Shown in pieces: positions 1-11,215 of a DNA stretch of 64,000 nt. The notes under the pieces are model-generated. The model saw only the letters and a program-made list of their open reading frames with translations. It was not told where the DNA came from and did not search any database. The position numbers were made by a program, and so were the translations under genes. The stretch covers positions 992,001 to 1,056,000 of the forward strand of contig JAPDOI010000039.1 of assembly GCA_029168955.1 (NCBI GenBank), in the 5' to 3' direction. Each line of letters opens with the position of its first letter. Within the stretch, counting starts at the first letter, position 1. The stretch comes from Aplectana chamaeleonis (lineage: Eukaryota > Nematoda > Chromadorea > Rhabditida > Cosmocercidae).

Positions 1-374
1 GTACGGCACTACATAAAGAACGGAGGATCCGAGGGGCACATCGAATAGGTGATAATTTTGATCGTCCTCTGACGAACACAGCCTTAGCAAATTTTTCTGA
101 CGCTTTTCTTTTCCAGTTCTCAGGATTGTCATTTATTTGAAACCTATGTCTTGAACTGATCTGGTCGCGTAACATGTATGTATTCCGTTTTCGATTTAGT
201 CTGACGCATGTAGCAGGCGGCTGGCCGTGCGGGGTTGGCGGCCTCACTGGAGAATGGGGTTTCGATGCGGGCGGGGTGATCTACCCTAGCAGGCACGTCC
301 ATTCATCAGTCTAGAATTATTACGCGAACACTATGACTTACTTGACTCAAACGGTTGGCTTTCGCCTGATGCGG
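1..374. other. non-coding flank of RTE-like LINE
   Basis: No reading frame or RNA gene is recognisable. The part next to the LINE frame that ends at 375 is probably the 3' untranslated part of that minus-strand LINE; this is inferred from position only. Confidence 0.3.
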
Positions 375-1471
375 TCATTCCGCATCTTTACAGAGATGTG
401 CCGTCCCGGTAGTCAGCCGTGTCCATTTCTCACGGTCCTCAGCCACAATTTGAACACAATCCATCCATTGGTCGCTATTCCACTTCCTGCGAAGTAAAAC
501 ATCGCGCCTGAATTGCCTTCCAATGCGGAGTGATTTGAAATCCTCCTTCACCACATCCGTCCAAAAATTTCGCCTACGTCCAGGCGACCGTTTCCAGACA
601 GGACTTGGAAGCATCCTTAGAGCGTGTTGAACAAGACGATCTGGCGGTCTTTTTGAAATACGCCCCGACAGACGAAGACGACCTTCGGTAGCCGCTTGAG
701 ATGGCATTGGGAGATGCTGGCACCTCCCTCGTGTCAAACTTTGTTGTAAGGCGTCAATATCGTTGTAGAGATCTCCGTTATGGCACATCCGCGGCCAGAA
801 ATATCCGAGAAAACGTCTGAACAGCTTCCTCTCCGTGCAATCCATCCTTTCCATATGCGTCTTCGGTGCTGCAAACGTCTCCGATCCGTACATCATGATA
901 GGGCGAATAGCGGATAAGTGGACGCGCAATTTAACTTCCTCCGCGATGGGGGTAGACCACAAACACTTGGTTAGAGAATTGAATGCAGACGTAGCTTTCT
1001 CACATCGTTGTTGATTATCCGCTGCATAACTACCATCGTTCTTCAGCAAACAGCCCAAATAACAGAAATCGTCCTCCAGTTCGATACGTTGTCCGTCCAC
1101 ACAAACTACCGTTGAAGGCCTCTGAGAGACCCACATCTGCTTGCATTTGTCCGCACGAAGACAAAGTCCATAGGCTGCGGCATACTTCGAAACGAGGTTC
1201 ACAATCCTTTGCAGTTTTGCGTTGTTTTCAGCGAATAACACAATGTCGTCGGCGTACTCCAGGTCGACAAGGGAGCGTCCTGATGGTGTTAGGATCACGT
1301 CCGCAGCAAACTGTTCTGCAACTCTACGCATGTGACATCAACGGCGAAGTTGAATCGAAAAGGTCCTGCTACAGCTCCTTGCCTTACTCCTGTTCTCACC
1401 TCGAAAGCTGGCGTAAACCCGACAGGCGTACGAACTGCTGCTGTTGTTCCTTTGTTCATGTCCTCGATTAG
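375..1471 (-). pseudogene. RTE LINE reverse transcriptase, catalytic YADD and C-terminal part
   Basis: The 318-residue frame 375-1331 begins just before the YADDIVLFAE box, the active-site aspartate pair of the reverse transcriptase. It continues through KYAAAYGL and KCKQMWVS, then the YLGCLLKNDGSY and MMYGSETFAAP blocks of the thumb and C-terminal region. The immediately preceding RT block (RTGVRQGAVAGP, equivalent to SGVPQG in other LINEs) is in another frame at about 1332-1450, so at least one frameshift separates them. The frame ends at a stop near 375 after DRQ/WNSDQWMDC-type conserved C-terminal residues. Family assignment is strong; the copy cannot make a complete protein. Confidence 0.9.
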
Positions 1472-1975
1472 TCAAACATACTTTCCCGGGACTCCATCGG
1501 CTCGCAGAGCGTTGAGCAATCGATCACGATGAGGAGAGTCGAATGCGGCTTCGAAATTCAAAAAAGCAAGCTGTAATGGCCTCGAATACCGCTGCCACGA
1601 TTCAATTACTCTTCTCACGACGAACACTTGGTCGATGGTCGATCTTCCAGATCGAAAACCGGCTTGCTCCTCTCTGGTCGTTTCCTCACGATGTTTGATG
1701 AGTCGCTCGAGAATAATACTTTCTAAAACCTTGTACATGACACCCAGTAGAGAGATCCCTCTATAGTTGTTGGGCTCCGTGACGGATAACTTCTTGTGAA
1801 GAGGTACGATGATCGCATGCTTCCACGAATCGGGTATCCTTTCGCTCATCCATATGGTACGGATAGTGTTGGTCATTTCACGAATCCCAGACGGAGGGAG
1901 AGCTTTTAGCATTCCAGCAGTGATGTTGCCATCTCCACCTGCCTTTCCATTCTTCATTTTCCGGACACAATTCAA
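1472..1975 (-). pseudogene. RTE LINE reverse transcriptase, fingers and motif A
   Basis: This 167-residue frame holds the N-terminal RT blocks: KMKNGKAGGDGNITAGMLKA, IIVPLHKK, NNYRGISLL, EEQAGFRSGRSTIDQ and FLNFEAAFDSPHRDRL. In active elements motif A has an aspartate where this copy has Asn (LNF). It ends in a stop at 1472 and the downstream RT block lies in a shifted frame. The order on the minus strand places it directly upstream of the YADD segment, as expected for one element. Confidence 0.9.
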
Positions 1976-2261
1976 AACTTAAGCCTCAGTCGGCGGCTCC
2001 TCAGTGACATCGTAATGTGAGCCCTGAACATGCGGGAGCTCAGAAATTGATGACGCTGGACGATCCAGTAGTGAACTGTAGTAATCTTTCCAGCGTCGCA
2101 TCACCATCTGCGACTCCATTTGCAGTGTTCAGGACGGGAGAACATCTCTTCATCTTGCCTCTGTACTGTCGCAGCAAAGTGTAGGCTTTCTTCGGATTCT
2201 TCTCCTCCCAAGCCTTCTCGAACTCCTTAGCTCTACACGTCCATTCTCGTTCGCGTTCACC

Positions 2262-2705
2262 TTAAAGCTGCCGACGCAACTTCCTCCTCAGACGGTTCTC
2301 CACTACGAAGTTTCCTGCAGTTCGGAGAGCACATACTCTGTTGTAGGTAGATGTTGTTTCCTCTAAGACGTAGGCGAACTTCTTCTTAGGCTGTACAACC
2401 GGAAGTGCCTCTTTCGAAGCGTCCTGGATGCACTTGACAAAAGAATCCGCGTCGCAAAGTTTCTTCTTAGTCCGTACTCCAATATGGATAGAAACGCGTT
2501 GTCGGAATTCCCTTCTGCATTCTTCATCCATGAGACTTGTCATATCAATCCTCTGAAGAGGCTTAGCCCCTCGCTTCCTTTTATGAATCCTCGCAAAGAA
2601 GTTCAACAGAACTGGACGTTGGTCCGAATCGAATGCGACATCCCACACAGCTCTAGATCTTCGAATGTCCGATACTGGAATATTCCTCGTCAGAACATAG
2701 TCGAG
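2262..2705 (-). pseudogene. RTE LINE linker and end of endonuclease
   Basis: Minus-strand reading from 2705 downward gives LDYVLTRNIPVSDI followed by VAFDSDQRPVLLNFFARIHK, the C-terminal endonuclease blocks, then a basic linker ending in RRKLRRQL near 2262. The family motif is SDHRPV; here His is replaced by Gln, and His is needed for catalysis in this endonuclease fold. Parts lie in two frames. The stretch 1976-2261 between this and the RT blocks is further decayed linker without a clear frame. Confidence 0.8.
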
Positions 2706-3290
2706 CTATAGTTTCAAAGTTGTCATCTTCCGCTTCCGTTGATCTTCCAGTGATAGCTGGGTTGGTCCCTGCCACGTGAGCTGATGGCGGCGATGATTCC
2801 TCGTGAATGTCGATGCAATAATCAGACCACTGCTTTCACACAAGTCGACAAGGCGGTAGCCATTCGAAGTTTGCTCCACTGGGTAAAACCATTTACCGAG
2901 TACTTCGGATTCCTGATCAAGTCCCATCTTCGCGTTTGCGTCGATTCCCACGACGACAGCATTCTGATAAGGTATCCTGGCTAGCAACGCATTGAGTTCC
3001 TCGTAGAAGGCATCCTTGGAATTGTCTTCGGTGGTTTCGGTGGGCGCATGAGCACTCACTATCCACAGATTAATTCCTCTGTGATCCCGCAGTCGCACAA
3101 ATGCATTCCTACTCGAAGTTGAGCCGAATGCCGCGATCATACCATTGTAGTCCTTCCTTACAGCTATCGCACAGCCTCCCACTCTCCTATCATCGGCGTC
3201 ACCGCAGTAGATGGTGTACTCTCCGACGTTGATGACGGGTCTATCCTTGAGGCGAGTAGCCTGCAAAGCAGCAAACGGTGCATGGAACTA
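2706..3290 (-). pseudogene. RTE LINE AP-endonuclease domain, N-truncated
   Basis: The 186-residue frame begins with LKDRPVINVGEYTIYCGDAD and contains GGCAIAVRKDY, the INLWIVSAHAPTE block and GIDANAKMG, the metal- and phosphate-binding signatures of LINE exonuclease/endonuclease/phosphatase-fold domains. A few more related residues extend upstream to about 3290. The first catalytic block of the domain is missing, so the insertion is 5'-truncated, as is common for target-primed reverse transcription. Confidence 0.88.
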
Positions 3291-3658
3291 GCTCAGAAGA
3301 TTGGACAGCGCAGATTGTTGGATATCACTCGACAATGACAATTCAGGGTGGTGGAATTGTAGCTTGTGGCCAAAGACTCCATGAACTCCCTAGGTACGGA
3401 TCCTAAGGTGTTATGGACCAGAGGCCTTAGTGTGCCGGACGGCGACACCTTTATGCAATGTAGGGGATACCTTCGCGATATAGTTGTGAACGCTATATCA
3501 CTCGAACGTTCCCTGTGTACACTCAAACGTCTGCTGGGTTCAGTAGAAGCAGGGGCACCAACGAGCAGGTACCAACAGACTTGAATACACACCCCCAAGA
3601 TTTATGAACGGAAATGCTGAATGGAAAGTGAATTGGATAGGACAGCATTACTTTTGAA
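3291..3658. other. no recognisable feature
   Basis: Open stretches exist on both strands here (for example a 72-codon plus-strand run ending near 3584), but none resembles a known domain and the two strands overlap. I see nothing I can support. Confidence 0.3.
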
Positions 3659-3850
3659 TTGCTGGAAGCTCCTCCTTCGAGTGGGATTCGTGAAATGACC
3701 CACACTAGGAGTGCAATATGGATGAGCGAAAGGATACAAAGGACCTCGAGCCTTGTTATAAAGTACGCCGCCGCCTATGGACTTGGTCCCGACAAATGCA
3801 AACAGATGTTGGTCTCCCAATGGGTTTCAGCGAAGGTTTTAAAAAGCAGG
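3659..3850 (+). mobile_element. RTE-like LINE scrap with internal deletion
   Basis: The plus strand reads SSGIREMTHTRSAIWMSERI and then, after only a few residues, KYAAAYGLGPDKCKQMLVSQ. In the LINE at 0.4-3.3 kb the first block lies before RT motif A and the second lies after the YADD box. About 200 residues of RT core are therefore deleted between them. It is in the opposite orientation to the larger LINE copy. Confidence 0.8.
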
Positions 3851-5441
3851 AGGGGCATGTACGTCCATTGCGAAATTCGGCATTCTACCCTAGCAATGTT
3901 TTTCGCATCACCGTACCCTCTATGATGGCCGATAATAACCTCCTGGCATTAGCATTCAGCACCGCATAATGGACTCCTCACCAAAATGAAAGTTGATGGA
4001 ACATTCACATCTTGAGTGGTGAACACTGATTCAGCTATCTTCCGAGTTGCACTTTAGGACCCATTCCTCTAATGGCAGTCGCCTCTGCAGCAAGTGTTTG
4101 TGTAGATAGGTCCACAGATTAGTTTTGTCTGGCTACCTGCGTGTTCTTATGACGCATTGCAATAGCAGTATATAAAGAGATCAATTTGAAGAGGAAGCTG
4201 TTCATACCATTGCTGTGATATTTCACGCCAAGAATGTGCCAAAACGTAAGGTGTTTAGCCTTTGCATTGATATCATCGGTCACGAAGGTGCCATAACGGA
4301 GGCCTTAACATTGATGGTAAACGAAGAATTCTAGCACTTGACACAAGGGAAAAGTCAACGTCTCCCGACGCCATCTAAAGCGGCCAGATCGTCTCGTTCA
4401 ACACTCCCTGATAACGCTTTCCAGTCTTGTCTGGAAAAGGCCGCCTGGATGTAAACAAAAGCTTTGGGCGAATGAGGTGTACGAGAATTTAGGCAAAAGT
4501 TTTGGACGATGTTTGTAGGAGAATACAAAGTAACTCTGCTGATCAGGTACAATGTGTTATTCAGCAGGAAGTTGGACAGTGACGGATGTATGGATTGTGT
4601 GTCAGTTATTCAACAGAACGGCACATCGTCCTATTGACCAATGCGAATGTGGAACGACTGCGTCAAGCAGAAGCCAGACGATTAGGCCAAGTAAATCTGC
4701 ACGTACATGCCCCCGCCAAAAAAGGACTACGAAGAGTTTCAAACACGTTTTTTTATCGACAGTGATGTAGCACCGAAGCCTGAATCGCTTCAATCGCTTG
4801 GACCCCACCTATTATCAACAAGGTTTTGTGGAGCGCGTACATATAATCAGAAACACCCTTGCCCTTTAATTAATTCCTGTACAAACACTATGAAATAGGT
4901 TTCAAGATGTCGTATATGTTCGTAGAATTTTTATAGGGGATGAATTTTGAGAAATGAGGTTTCTTCTCATGCTTGCGGTAGTTCCACTGGATCTCCAGGT
5001 CCTGGGATTGCGGTTACCGGCGGAGGAATTATTGTAGGTATGGTGAACGGAGGTCGAAGTGTTGGCAAGATAAAACGACGGCAGTCGGCTGCAGGACAAC
5101 TGAAATACGTGTGTATTAAAGGAAGCGTTCCGGAAAAAAAATGGATGGGCTTGCTGGCTCTCCATTTATCTTGCTCTAGCCAGTGTATGGGCTGAGGAAT
5201 ATCATCCGCAGGCGAAAGCGATGAAAAGCCAGCACTCTCACTATTTTGTCGTGAACATTGATTTAAGAAAAAAATAAGATATTGTAGGAGACAAAGATTC
5301 TACGAAAGAAATGAAGCATTGCATAGAGAACATTTTCGTCCCCGAATTCCGCACAGCGCCTCTTCTTATAATAGAGAGAGCATTTCATACAATGAATCCA
5401 CAGCGACGAATTGTGTCCGAAAATTCGGAGCCCGATTCACC
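3851..5441. other. unassigned AT-rich stretch
   Basis: Only short frames on both strands (up to about 88 codons), none of which I recognise. No tandem or inverted repeat is obvious. The region could hold old decayed repeat or intronic DNA. Confidence 0.3.
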
Positions 5442-5640
5442 TACTGTCGTTCTCGGAGCCCGATTCCGGTTCGCATTTGCGGAAAACGGCTCTTTCATCA
5501 CGCAATAGGATAATCATCGTGCCCCATATGATTCACTCTTCTCCCAGCGCGATTATCATAGCGTCGGGTGATGCAACAGCCTTAGTCCGCCATTGCGGAC
5601 CCGAATTTGGCTCCGAGAACGACAGTATATGGCATTCCTC
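5442..5640. repeat. imperfect inverted repeat
   Basis: The segment starting near 5442 (ACTGTCGTTCTCGGAGCC) recurs in reverse complement ending near 5626. The arms are about 75-80 bp with mismatches and a short spacer around 5530. It looks like a small foldback element; borders are approximate. Confidence 0.6.
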
Positions 5641-6956
5641 CAAGAAACTGAGAACGGGTAAAGAATTTGTAACCAGCATAGGACTGCGGTGTTCGAAAAG
5701 AAGGTTATTGTCGTCACTTGTCCATAAAAAACTCTTAGAATGAGAACCACCTCGGAATGTCCACACGATTGGCCCCTTTCAACGGAGCTGCATTATTCGA
5801 GTACTACTTCTTCTTTGTCGGTAATGTATGTCTACAGCACCTGCCATTTTCTCTCTTGTTGAAACCTCGGCGTTGGTGACAAACCTTTTCGATTCTTCAA
5901 AATATCACGAGATTTGGTTGGACCCTTTTTGTTCGACCCACGTTTCGACCTTCCGGTCTTCTTCTTAAGCTTGCTGGCATGCAACGCGAAAGCATAACTT
6001 CATACACCGCCCAGTCGAGAAGCGCGAATCAACAATTTCCTGCAGAACTTCGGCACATGGGAGCGAATTCTCTGCAAGAAATGCATTAGAAGCTTTCTAG
6101 ACCTTCTCGAAAAACCGAGATTTACGCAGGGGAAAAGAGCGGTTGTCGACGGCAAACGATCTGCTGCCGTTTTAGCTTCACCGCAAAACATAAAAGATGA
6201 CTTGTCCCTAATCCGTGGCGTTAACGTAATGATATCGGTGCTATCGCCATCTGTATGGTAAGTCGCATTCGCCTTCTAGTGGCGTCTCGGAAAGTGTCTC
6301 GGTCCTACCAAGGGTGGGTCTTGGGTTAAGGTAGCTATGCCACGGACTGGAGTGTCCTGCAGCGTGTCCGACATGATGTCGGAACCCCCGGAGGAGATGA
6401 AGTGCTTGATCGTGCAAGTCACATGTCTAAACTCCTTCAGACTTTTTAAGAGAGCCGAAAGATCGAAACGTCGGTCGAGTAACATAGACCTACCCAAGCT
6501 CGTGAGACTATGAAGAAGAGAAAAGGTTTTCATACAAAAGGGCTAGCTTGCTCCGATAATTCCGGAAACAGCAAGCAGCGGAGAGGTCGGTCATGGCAAA
6601 GTTTAACAGTGTTAAGGAGATTTGGCAAAGTTCAACAGCGATAAAGAGATTAGGCCCAATAAGCCTTGATTCGGCCGGCTCAAAATGAGGGCTATAGAAT
6701 ATGTACCTGTCAAAACAAAATTCCTAAAAGTTTAGGTTCGTGGCAAAAGTAAAGATTTATTCTGGCTAAATTTTCGAAAAACTAGAAGTGTACTCAGTTA
6801 AAAGGGGAAATTAAAGAAAATTTTCGAAATAGGTCAGAGAAAGATTTTGCGTAGAATATTTTGATTTTTGGGAAATGTAGTGAAATAGCTGAAAGTATGA
6901 TTTGGCGGTCGAGCTTGCACCAGCTATTGATGAAAAGAAAAAAACGAAAAAAAACA
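5641..6956. other. no recognisable feature
   Basis: Short overlapping frames on both strands, none recognisable. Two near-repeats of a phrase like GCAAAGTTYAACAGYG occur around 6595-6640. Otherwise I see nothing. Confidence 0.3.
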
Positions 6957-7153
6957 ACGAAAGATCGCATTGTATGAGCTTATCCGTAGAGCGTATCAAA
7001 GCAAAACCACACGCGGCATAGCTCAAACACTTGAGCGTACTAAACATGTGCTGACTGACAGCTCCTGAAAGAGCTCTTACTGCTAGCTTTATCACGCTTG
7101 ATTTTGCTTTGATATGTTATACGGATAAGCTCATACAATGCGATCTCTCGTTT
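6957..7153. mobile_element. MITE, ~197 bp, with ~48 bp TIRs
   Basis: The left end (AACGAAAGATCGCATTGTAT, running to about 7006) is mirrored by the right end (about 7102-7153), both containing GAGCTTATCC or its complement. The interior has a second small palindrome (AGCTCCTGAAAGAGCTC). It directly abuts the minisatellite that follows. No coding capacity. The superfamily is not determined. Confidence 0.8.
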
Positions 7154-7490
7154 TGCACACTTTCTATGACGTCCTGCACACTCCCACTGATGTCCTGCAC
7201 ACTCCAACTAAAGTCCTGAACACTTTCAATGAGGTCTTGAACACTTTCACGAATGTCCTGCGCACTCCCACTGATGTCCTTCACACTCCCACTAATGTAC
7301 TGCTTACTTTCTATGACGTCCTGCACAGAACCTGAACACTCCCACTAATGGCCTGCACACTTTCTATGACGTCCCGTACATTCCCACTGATGTACTGCAC
7401 ACTTCCACTAACGTCCTGCATATTTGTCTGCACACTCCCACTAATGCTCTGCACACTCCCACTGATGCCCTTCACACTCCCACTCAGGGT
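7154..7490. repeat. minisatellite, ~20-21 bp units
   Basis: Tandem alternation of two related units, CCTGCACACTCCCACTGATGT and CCTGCACACTTTCTATGACGT (first 20 bases of each are the core), for about 340 bp. The same units occur at 10.98-11.21 kb, and a derived form occurs at 61.4-62.25 kb. Confidence 0.9.
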
Positions 7491-7570
7491 TCGGCGCGGG
7501 GTGTGGATATCCACACCGGGGGGTCTGAGCTGCGCAATGGTGGAGGGAGGGGGGTCTGAGCTCCACCAGG
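7491..7570. repeat. inverted end sequence of the minisatellite element
   Basis: CAGGGTTCGGCGCGGGGTGT immediately follows the array. Its reverse complement, with a few changes, precedes the sister array at about 10,655-10,682. The two arrays are therefore bounded by complementary ends, as if both belong to a foldback-type element. It is followed by two copies of GGGGGGTCTGAGCT. Confidence 0.55.
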
Positions 7571-8025
7571 AGACCACATGAACCATTCTGACCGTGGGTA
7601 GTAGGTACACTGTCTAGAAAAATTTTTTGCGAATGATTCGGTAATACCGTCCAATAATCATGAATCTTTGTAGTAATTAAATTAACGTAAATTTTGAAAT
7701 TATAGTAAAGGTTCTCCTACGATTGAATATAAGGCACATAGGTTCTGGGCGTGTATCCTGGATAGTTGTGTACTGAATTGCAAATAAGAACAGATTGGAA
7801 GCTACGGAATGGGGCGGAAGAAAAGAGTGGGGGTGCGATGAATGACGTTATTGGCAAAGGCGAAGACGACGAGATGTACTGAAGAAATAAATATGTTTTC
7901 AGAGAAGAACATGTCACTTTAAATGTATGGAAAACGCTTTAATAAGTGGTTGGATACGAAAATAGGTGCTTCAACATTATCCAGACCAGACATGGCAAAA
8001 ACACTCGCTAGTTGAAAATAGCATC
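7571..8025. other. no recognisable feature
   Basis: AT-rich, with short frames only. Nothing I can support. Confidence 0.3.
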
Positions 8026-9582
8026 ATCTAATCTGGTTACGTTTCAAACTTCATTCTCCGAAACCCACTCATACACCAAACACACGACACGGGTTCGATC
8101 CCGCAAAGTGCTTAATTTTTGCAAGACGTTAGACCTCACATTTTATTTGCAAAGTAAGGGTCACGAAATTAAGATATTCGAGTCGAGAGTGGTAGATTTA
8201 CCCTATATACAAATTTTCAGTCTCTAAGATGGACGCTGAAAGGCACTTCCCTGTGTGGCCCACACCTGTCGCAGGTGCGATTGCGCTTGAAGTCTACATT
8301 TTTGCAAGGTATGAGTCAGTAGAATACGATGATCGAGTCCAGCGTGGTCGATTTATCTCATATACTCACTTTCACCGTCCAACATAGATGCTGAACACCG
8401 CTACAGTATCGGGCCTCACACTTTTATCAGGTGTGGTCCCACCGGAAGTCGTCAATTTCGAAATTTAGGTGTGACGAGAGTAGGATATTTGAGTCCAGAG
8501 TGGTCGATTTACCCTGTGTGCAATCTTTTACAGCCTCAGCGTAACGCCTAAGAGCGCTACATAGGAAGCGGAACAAGGTAAAAAAACGTAAAAAAAACGT
8601 CAAAGTCCACAAACCTAAAATAGGGTTTTAAAACAGCTGTAACTTAAGTTGCAAATAAGCTATCTCGGGTTTGAGCAAAACTAAGAAACTAGGCTTGTAA
8701 CCCTACCAAATGAAACCTTAACTGATCCCAGAGGACGCTTTACAAAAAATATTACTAGGTGTGGACATTTGATGTTTTCAGCATAAATGTCCACACCTAG
8801 CCAGTGCATTTAGGTGTGGACATTCATGCTCAAAACATCAAATGTCCACACCTAGTGAATTTTTTTGTAACGCGTACTCTGGGAGCGAGTAAAGTTTCAT
8901 TCGGTAGGGTTACAAACCTAGTTTCTTAGTTTTGCTCGAACCCGAGGTAACTCTTTTGGAAGCTAAGTTACAGGTGTATTGAAACCCTATTCCAGGTTTG
9001 TGGACTTTGACGTTTTTTTACGTTTTTTTACCTTGTTCCGCTTCCTATGTAGCGCTCTTCGGCGTTACGCTGAGGAGGTAAAAGATTGCACACAGGGTAA
9101 AACGACCACGCTGGACTCAAATATCCTACTCTCCTCACACCTAAGTTTCGAAATTGACGACTTCCGGCGGGACCACACCTGAGAAAAGTGTGAGGCCTGA
9201 TACTGTAGCGGTGTTCAGCATCTATGTTGGACGGTGAAAGTGAGTATATGAGATAAATCGACCACGCTGGACTCGATCATCGTATTCTACTGACTCATAC
9301 CTTGCAAAAATGTACACTTCCAGCCCGATCGCACCTGCGACAGGTGTGGGCCACACAGGGAAGAGCCTTTCAGCGTCCATCCTAGAGACTGAAAATTTGT
9401 ATATAGTGTAAATCTACCACTCTCGACTCGATTATCTTATTTTCGTGACCCTTACTTTGCAAAAAAATGTGAGGTCTAACGTCTTGCAAAAAATAAGCAC
9501 TTTGCGGGATCGAACCCGTGCCGTGTGTTTGGTGTATGAGTGGGTTTCGGAGAATGAAATTCGAAACTTAACCAGATTAGAT
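8026..9582. mobile_element. 1.56 kb near-palindromic foldback element
   Basis: The left arm (about 8026-8797) is mirrored by the right arm (about 8811-9582) with moderate divergence, centred near 8804. The tip pairs CTAGGTGTGGACATTTGATG with its complement. Each arm contains three diverged units of about 150 bp sharing GAGTCCAGAGTGGTCGATTT. Near each outer end is a tRNA-like B-box (GGTTCGATCCCGC at about 8091-8103 and its complement at about 9505-9517). No protein is encoded; matching short frames in both arms are mirror images. Confidence 0.85.
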
Positions 9583-10039
9583 CACGCTCTTTCGAACCAG
9601 AAGTCTATACATCTGAAGTAACATGTTCTTCTTGGACTTGCGAAGTGAAGTTACGAACTCATATTAATTTAAAAACACATTTATTTCTTCGAGACATCCC
9701 GTATTCTTGAACTTAGCCAATCCCTTCATCTTCTCCACGCTTCTTTTCCACCCCATATTTACCTTAGCTTCCTAATCATTCACAATTTCTGGAAACACGT
9801 TCAAACCTATGTGTCTTACATTCAGCATGAGGAGAGCCTTCACTATAATCGAAACCCTTAGTTTAGCTAAGATTTTCAAAAACGCAGGCAACTTCATGTA
9901 ATACGTCGAGAAAGACCTCGTCCGTGATCTTTTTCAATGTCAATGTCTTGTTTTTGTGAAATGGTTGTTCTTCTTCAAATTATACATCTTTTAAAATAAG
10001 TTGCTCCTTTTGTTTTAATTTAACTGCGAAAACAGACAA
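9583..10039. other. no recognisable feature
   Basis: AT-rich sequence without long frames or repeats that I can identify. Confidence 0.3.
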
Positions 10040-10532
10040 TTAAAGGCAGTGTTCACGATAGGAATCGTTTCTCTGTTTCTTTGCCTATCTTGAAGAGGGT
10101 CCCATGCTGATTCCAATGATGTTTTTGAAAGCGTATAAGACCTCCTAGGAACGGAGTTATGGTCCCTCAAAAATTGAGCTAGAGAAGCATGGTGGACGAG
10201 TTTTCCGAGGCTTGTAACTTCCGTCTTTTGCAGCCGATGTATGCGAGCTGACCTGAGTGAAGAGAGAAGTTGAGAATGAAGGGAAGAACGGCTCTATTGC
10301 TCGGAAATCATCGCTCACCTCACAACCTCGAGCATTCATTTTTTCAAGCCGGTGGGCGTGTAAAGTGCATCTAGATGTGAAGAGCTGACGGGTGTCCAAC
10401 TTTAGGGCCGTAGGGGACCGCTCTGAGCTCATTTTTCGTAGTTTTTTCAAAGTTAGGGTTGCGCTATGCCCCGCAGCTGCCGATCTCCTCCAAAAAATCA
10501 GACATGGTTCTTATCGTGGACACTGCCTTTAA
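10040..10532 (-). mobile_element. TTAA-bounded TIR element (copy 1)
   Basis: Begins TTAAAGGCAGTGTTCACGAT and ends with the complementary TATCGTGGACACTGCCTTTA A. The length is 493 bp. Four further closely related copies or parts occur at 39,551, 41,548, 55,391 and 57,093-57,520. A minus-strand frame of 97 codons (10,157-10,450) is open and similar to frames in the other copies. TTAA at both ends could be a target-site duplication or part of the TIR. Confidence 0.88.
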
Positions 10533-10655
10533 CACTCCTGGGAGGAGGTCCGAGAAAATCGCCAAAAATTTGACCTATTAACGCTTCTGGGAGGGGGTCT
10601 GAGAAAATCGCCAAAAGTTTGCTTTTAGAGGGGGGGGGTCTGAGAAAATTTAGCC
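10533..10655. repeat. G-rich tandem units, ~50 bp
   Basis: Three spaced copies of GGGAGG(A/G)GGTC(C/T)GAGAAAAT, at about 10,540, 10,590 and 10,628, each followed by similar A-rich sequence. They lie between the TTAA element and the minisatellite element. Confidence 0.6.
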
Positions 10656-10695
10656 TTGTCCACACCTCGTGCCAAACCCTGCTCCCACTAATGTA

Positions 10696-10974
10696 CTGTG
10701 CTTATCTGGGCCAAATTCCGGTCCGCAATTGCGTCTTGACACGCTTTGCGGCCGCACGCTCCCGAGTCAGAAGAGCTTCAGGCGCCGCAGCCGCCGATCT
10801 GCTGACTCTAGGTGGGTTTTGGAAACTGGAAACTTGGAAAAATTGGAGAAAATTGTATAAAAAAGCCACATCGAGTCGGCTTAGGCGCTGGAAACCAGAC
10901 TGACTCGAGCGCGTGCGGCCGCAAAGCGTGTCGAGACGCGATTGCGGACCTGAATTTGGCCCAGATAAGCACAT
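10696..10974. mobile_element. CTGTGC-type palindromic MITE (copy 1), TA target
   Basis: 279 bp, ends CTGTGCTTATCTGGGCC and its complement, with a long imperfect foldback through the interior. It is flanked by TA (10,694-10,695 and 10,975-10,976). It interrupts the minisatellite: the flanks joined across one TA read CCACTAATGTACTGCTTAC, which occurs uninterrupted at about 7296-7315. Other copies are at 32,640, 55,881 and 56,755. Confidence 0.92.
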
Positions 10975-11215
10975 TACTGCTTACATTCTATGACATCCTG
11001 CACACTTTCTATGACGTCCTGCACACTCCCACTAATGTCCTGCACACTTTCTATGACGTCCTGCACACTCCCACTAATGTCCTTTACACTTTCTATGAGG
11101 TCCTGAACACTCCCACTAATGTCCTGCACACTTTCTATGACGTCCTGCACACTCCCACTGATGTCCTGCACACTTTCTATGACGCCCTGCACACTCCTAT
11201 CATTGTCCCGTACAG
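10975..11215. repeat. minisatellite, same family as 7.15 kb
   Basis: Alternating CACTTTCTATGACGTCCTGC and CACTCCCACTAATGTCCTGC units, about ten in total. It is homologous to the array at 7154-7490 and, more distantly, to the 61.4 kb array. Confidence 0.9.

Larger units (their letters stand above)
375..3290 (-). mobile_element. RTE-like non-LTR retrotransposon, 5'-truncated and inactivated
   Basis: Read on the minus strand, the order is apurinic/apyrimidinic-type endonuclease, linker, reverse transcriptase and C-terminal region, which is the single-ORF layout of RTE-type LINEs. The protein is spread over at least five frame segments. Similarity starts near 3290 inside the endonuclease, so the 5' end is missing. 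Two catalytic residues are lost: the endonuclease SDH motif reads DSDQRPV near 2610-2630, and the first RT aspartate motif reads FLNFEAAFDS instead of the usual LDF. The copy is therefore dead. The resemblance to the RTE family very common in hookworm genomes is from memory of that family. Confidence 0.9.

Noticed and set aside
7154..11215. CRISPR-like regular repeats
   Set aside because: Units are contiguous alternating tandem repeats without unique spacers, in a eukaryotic context.
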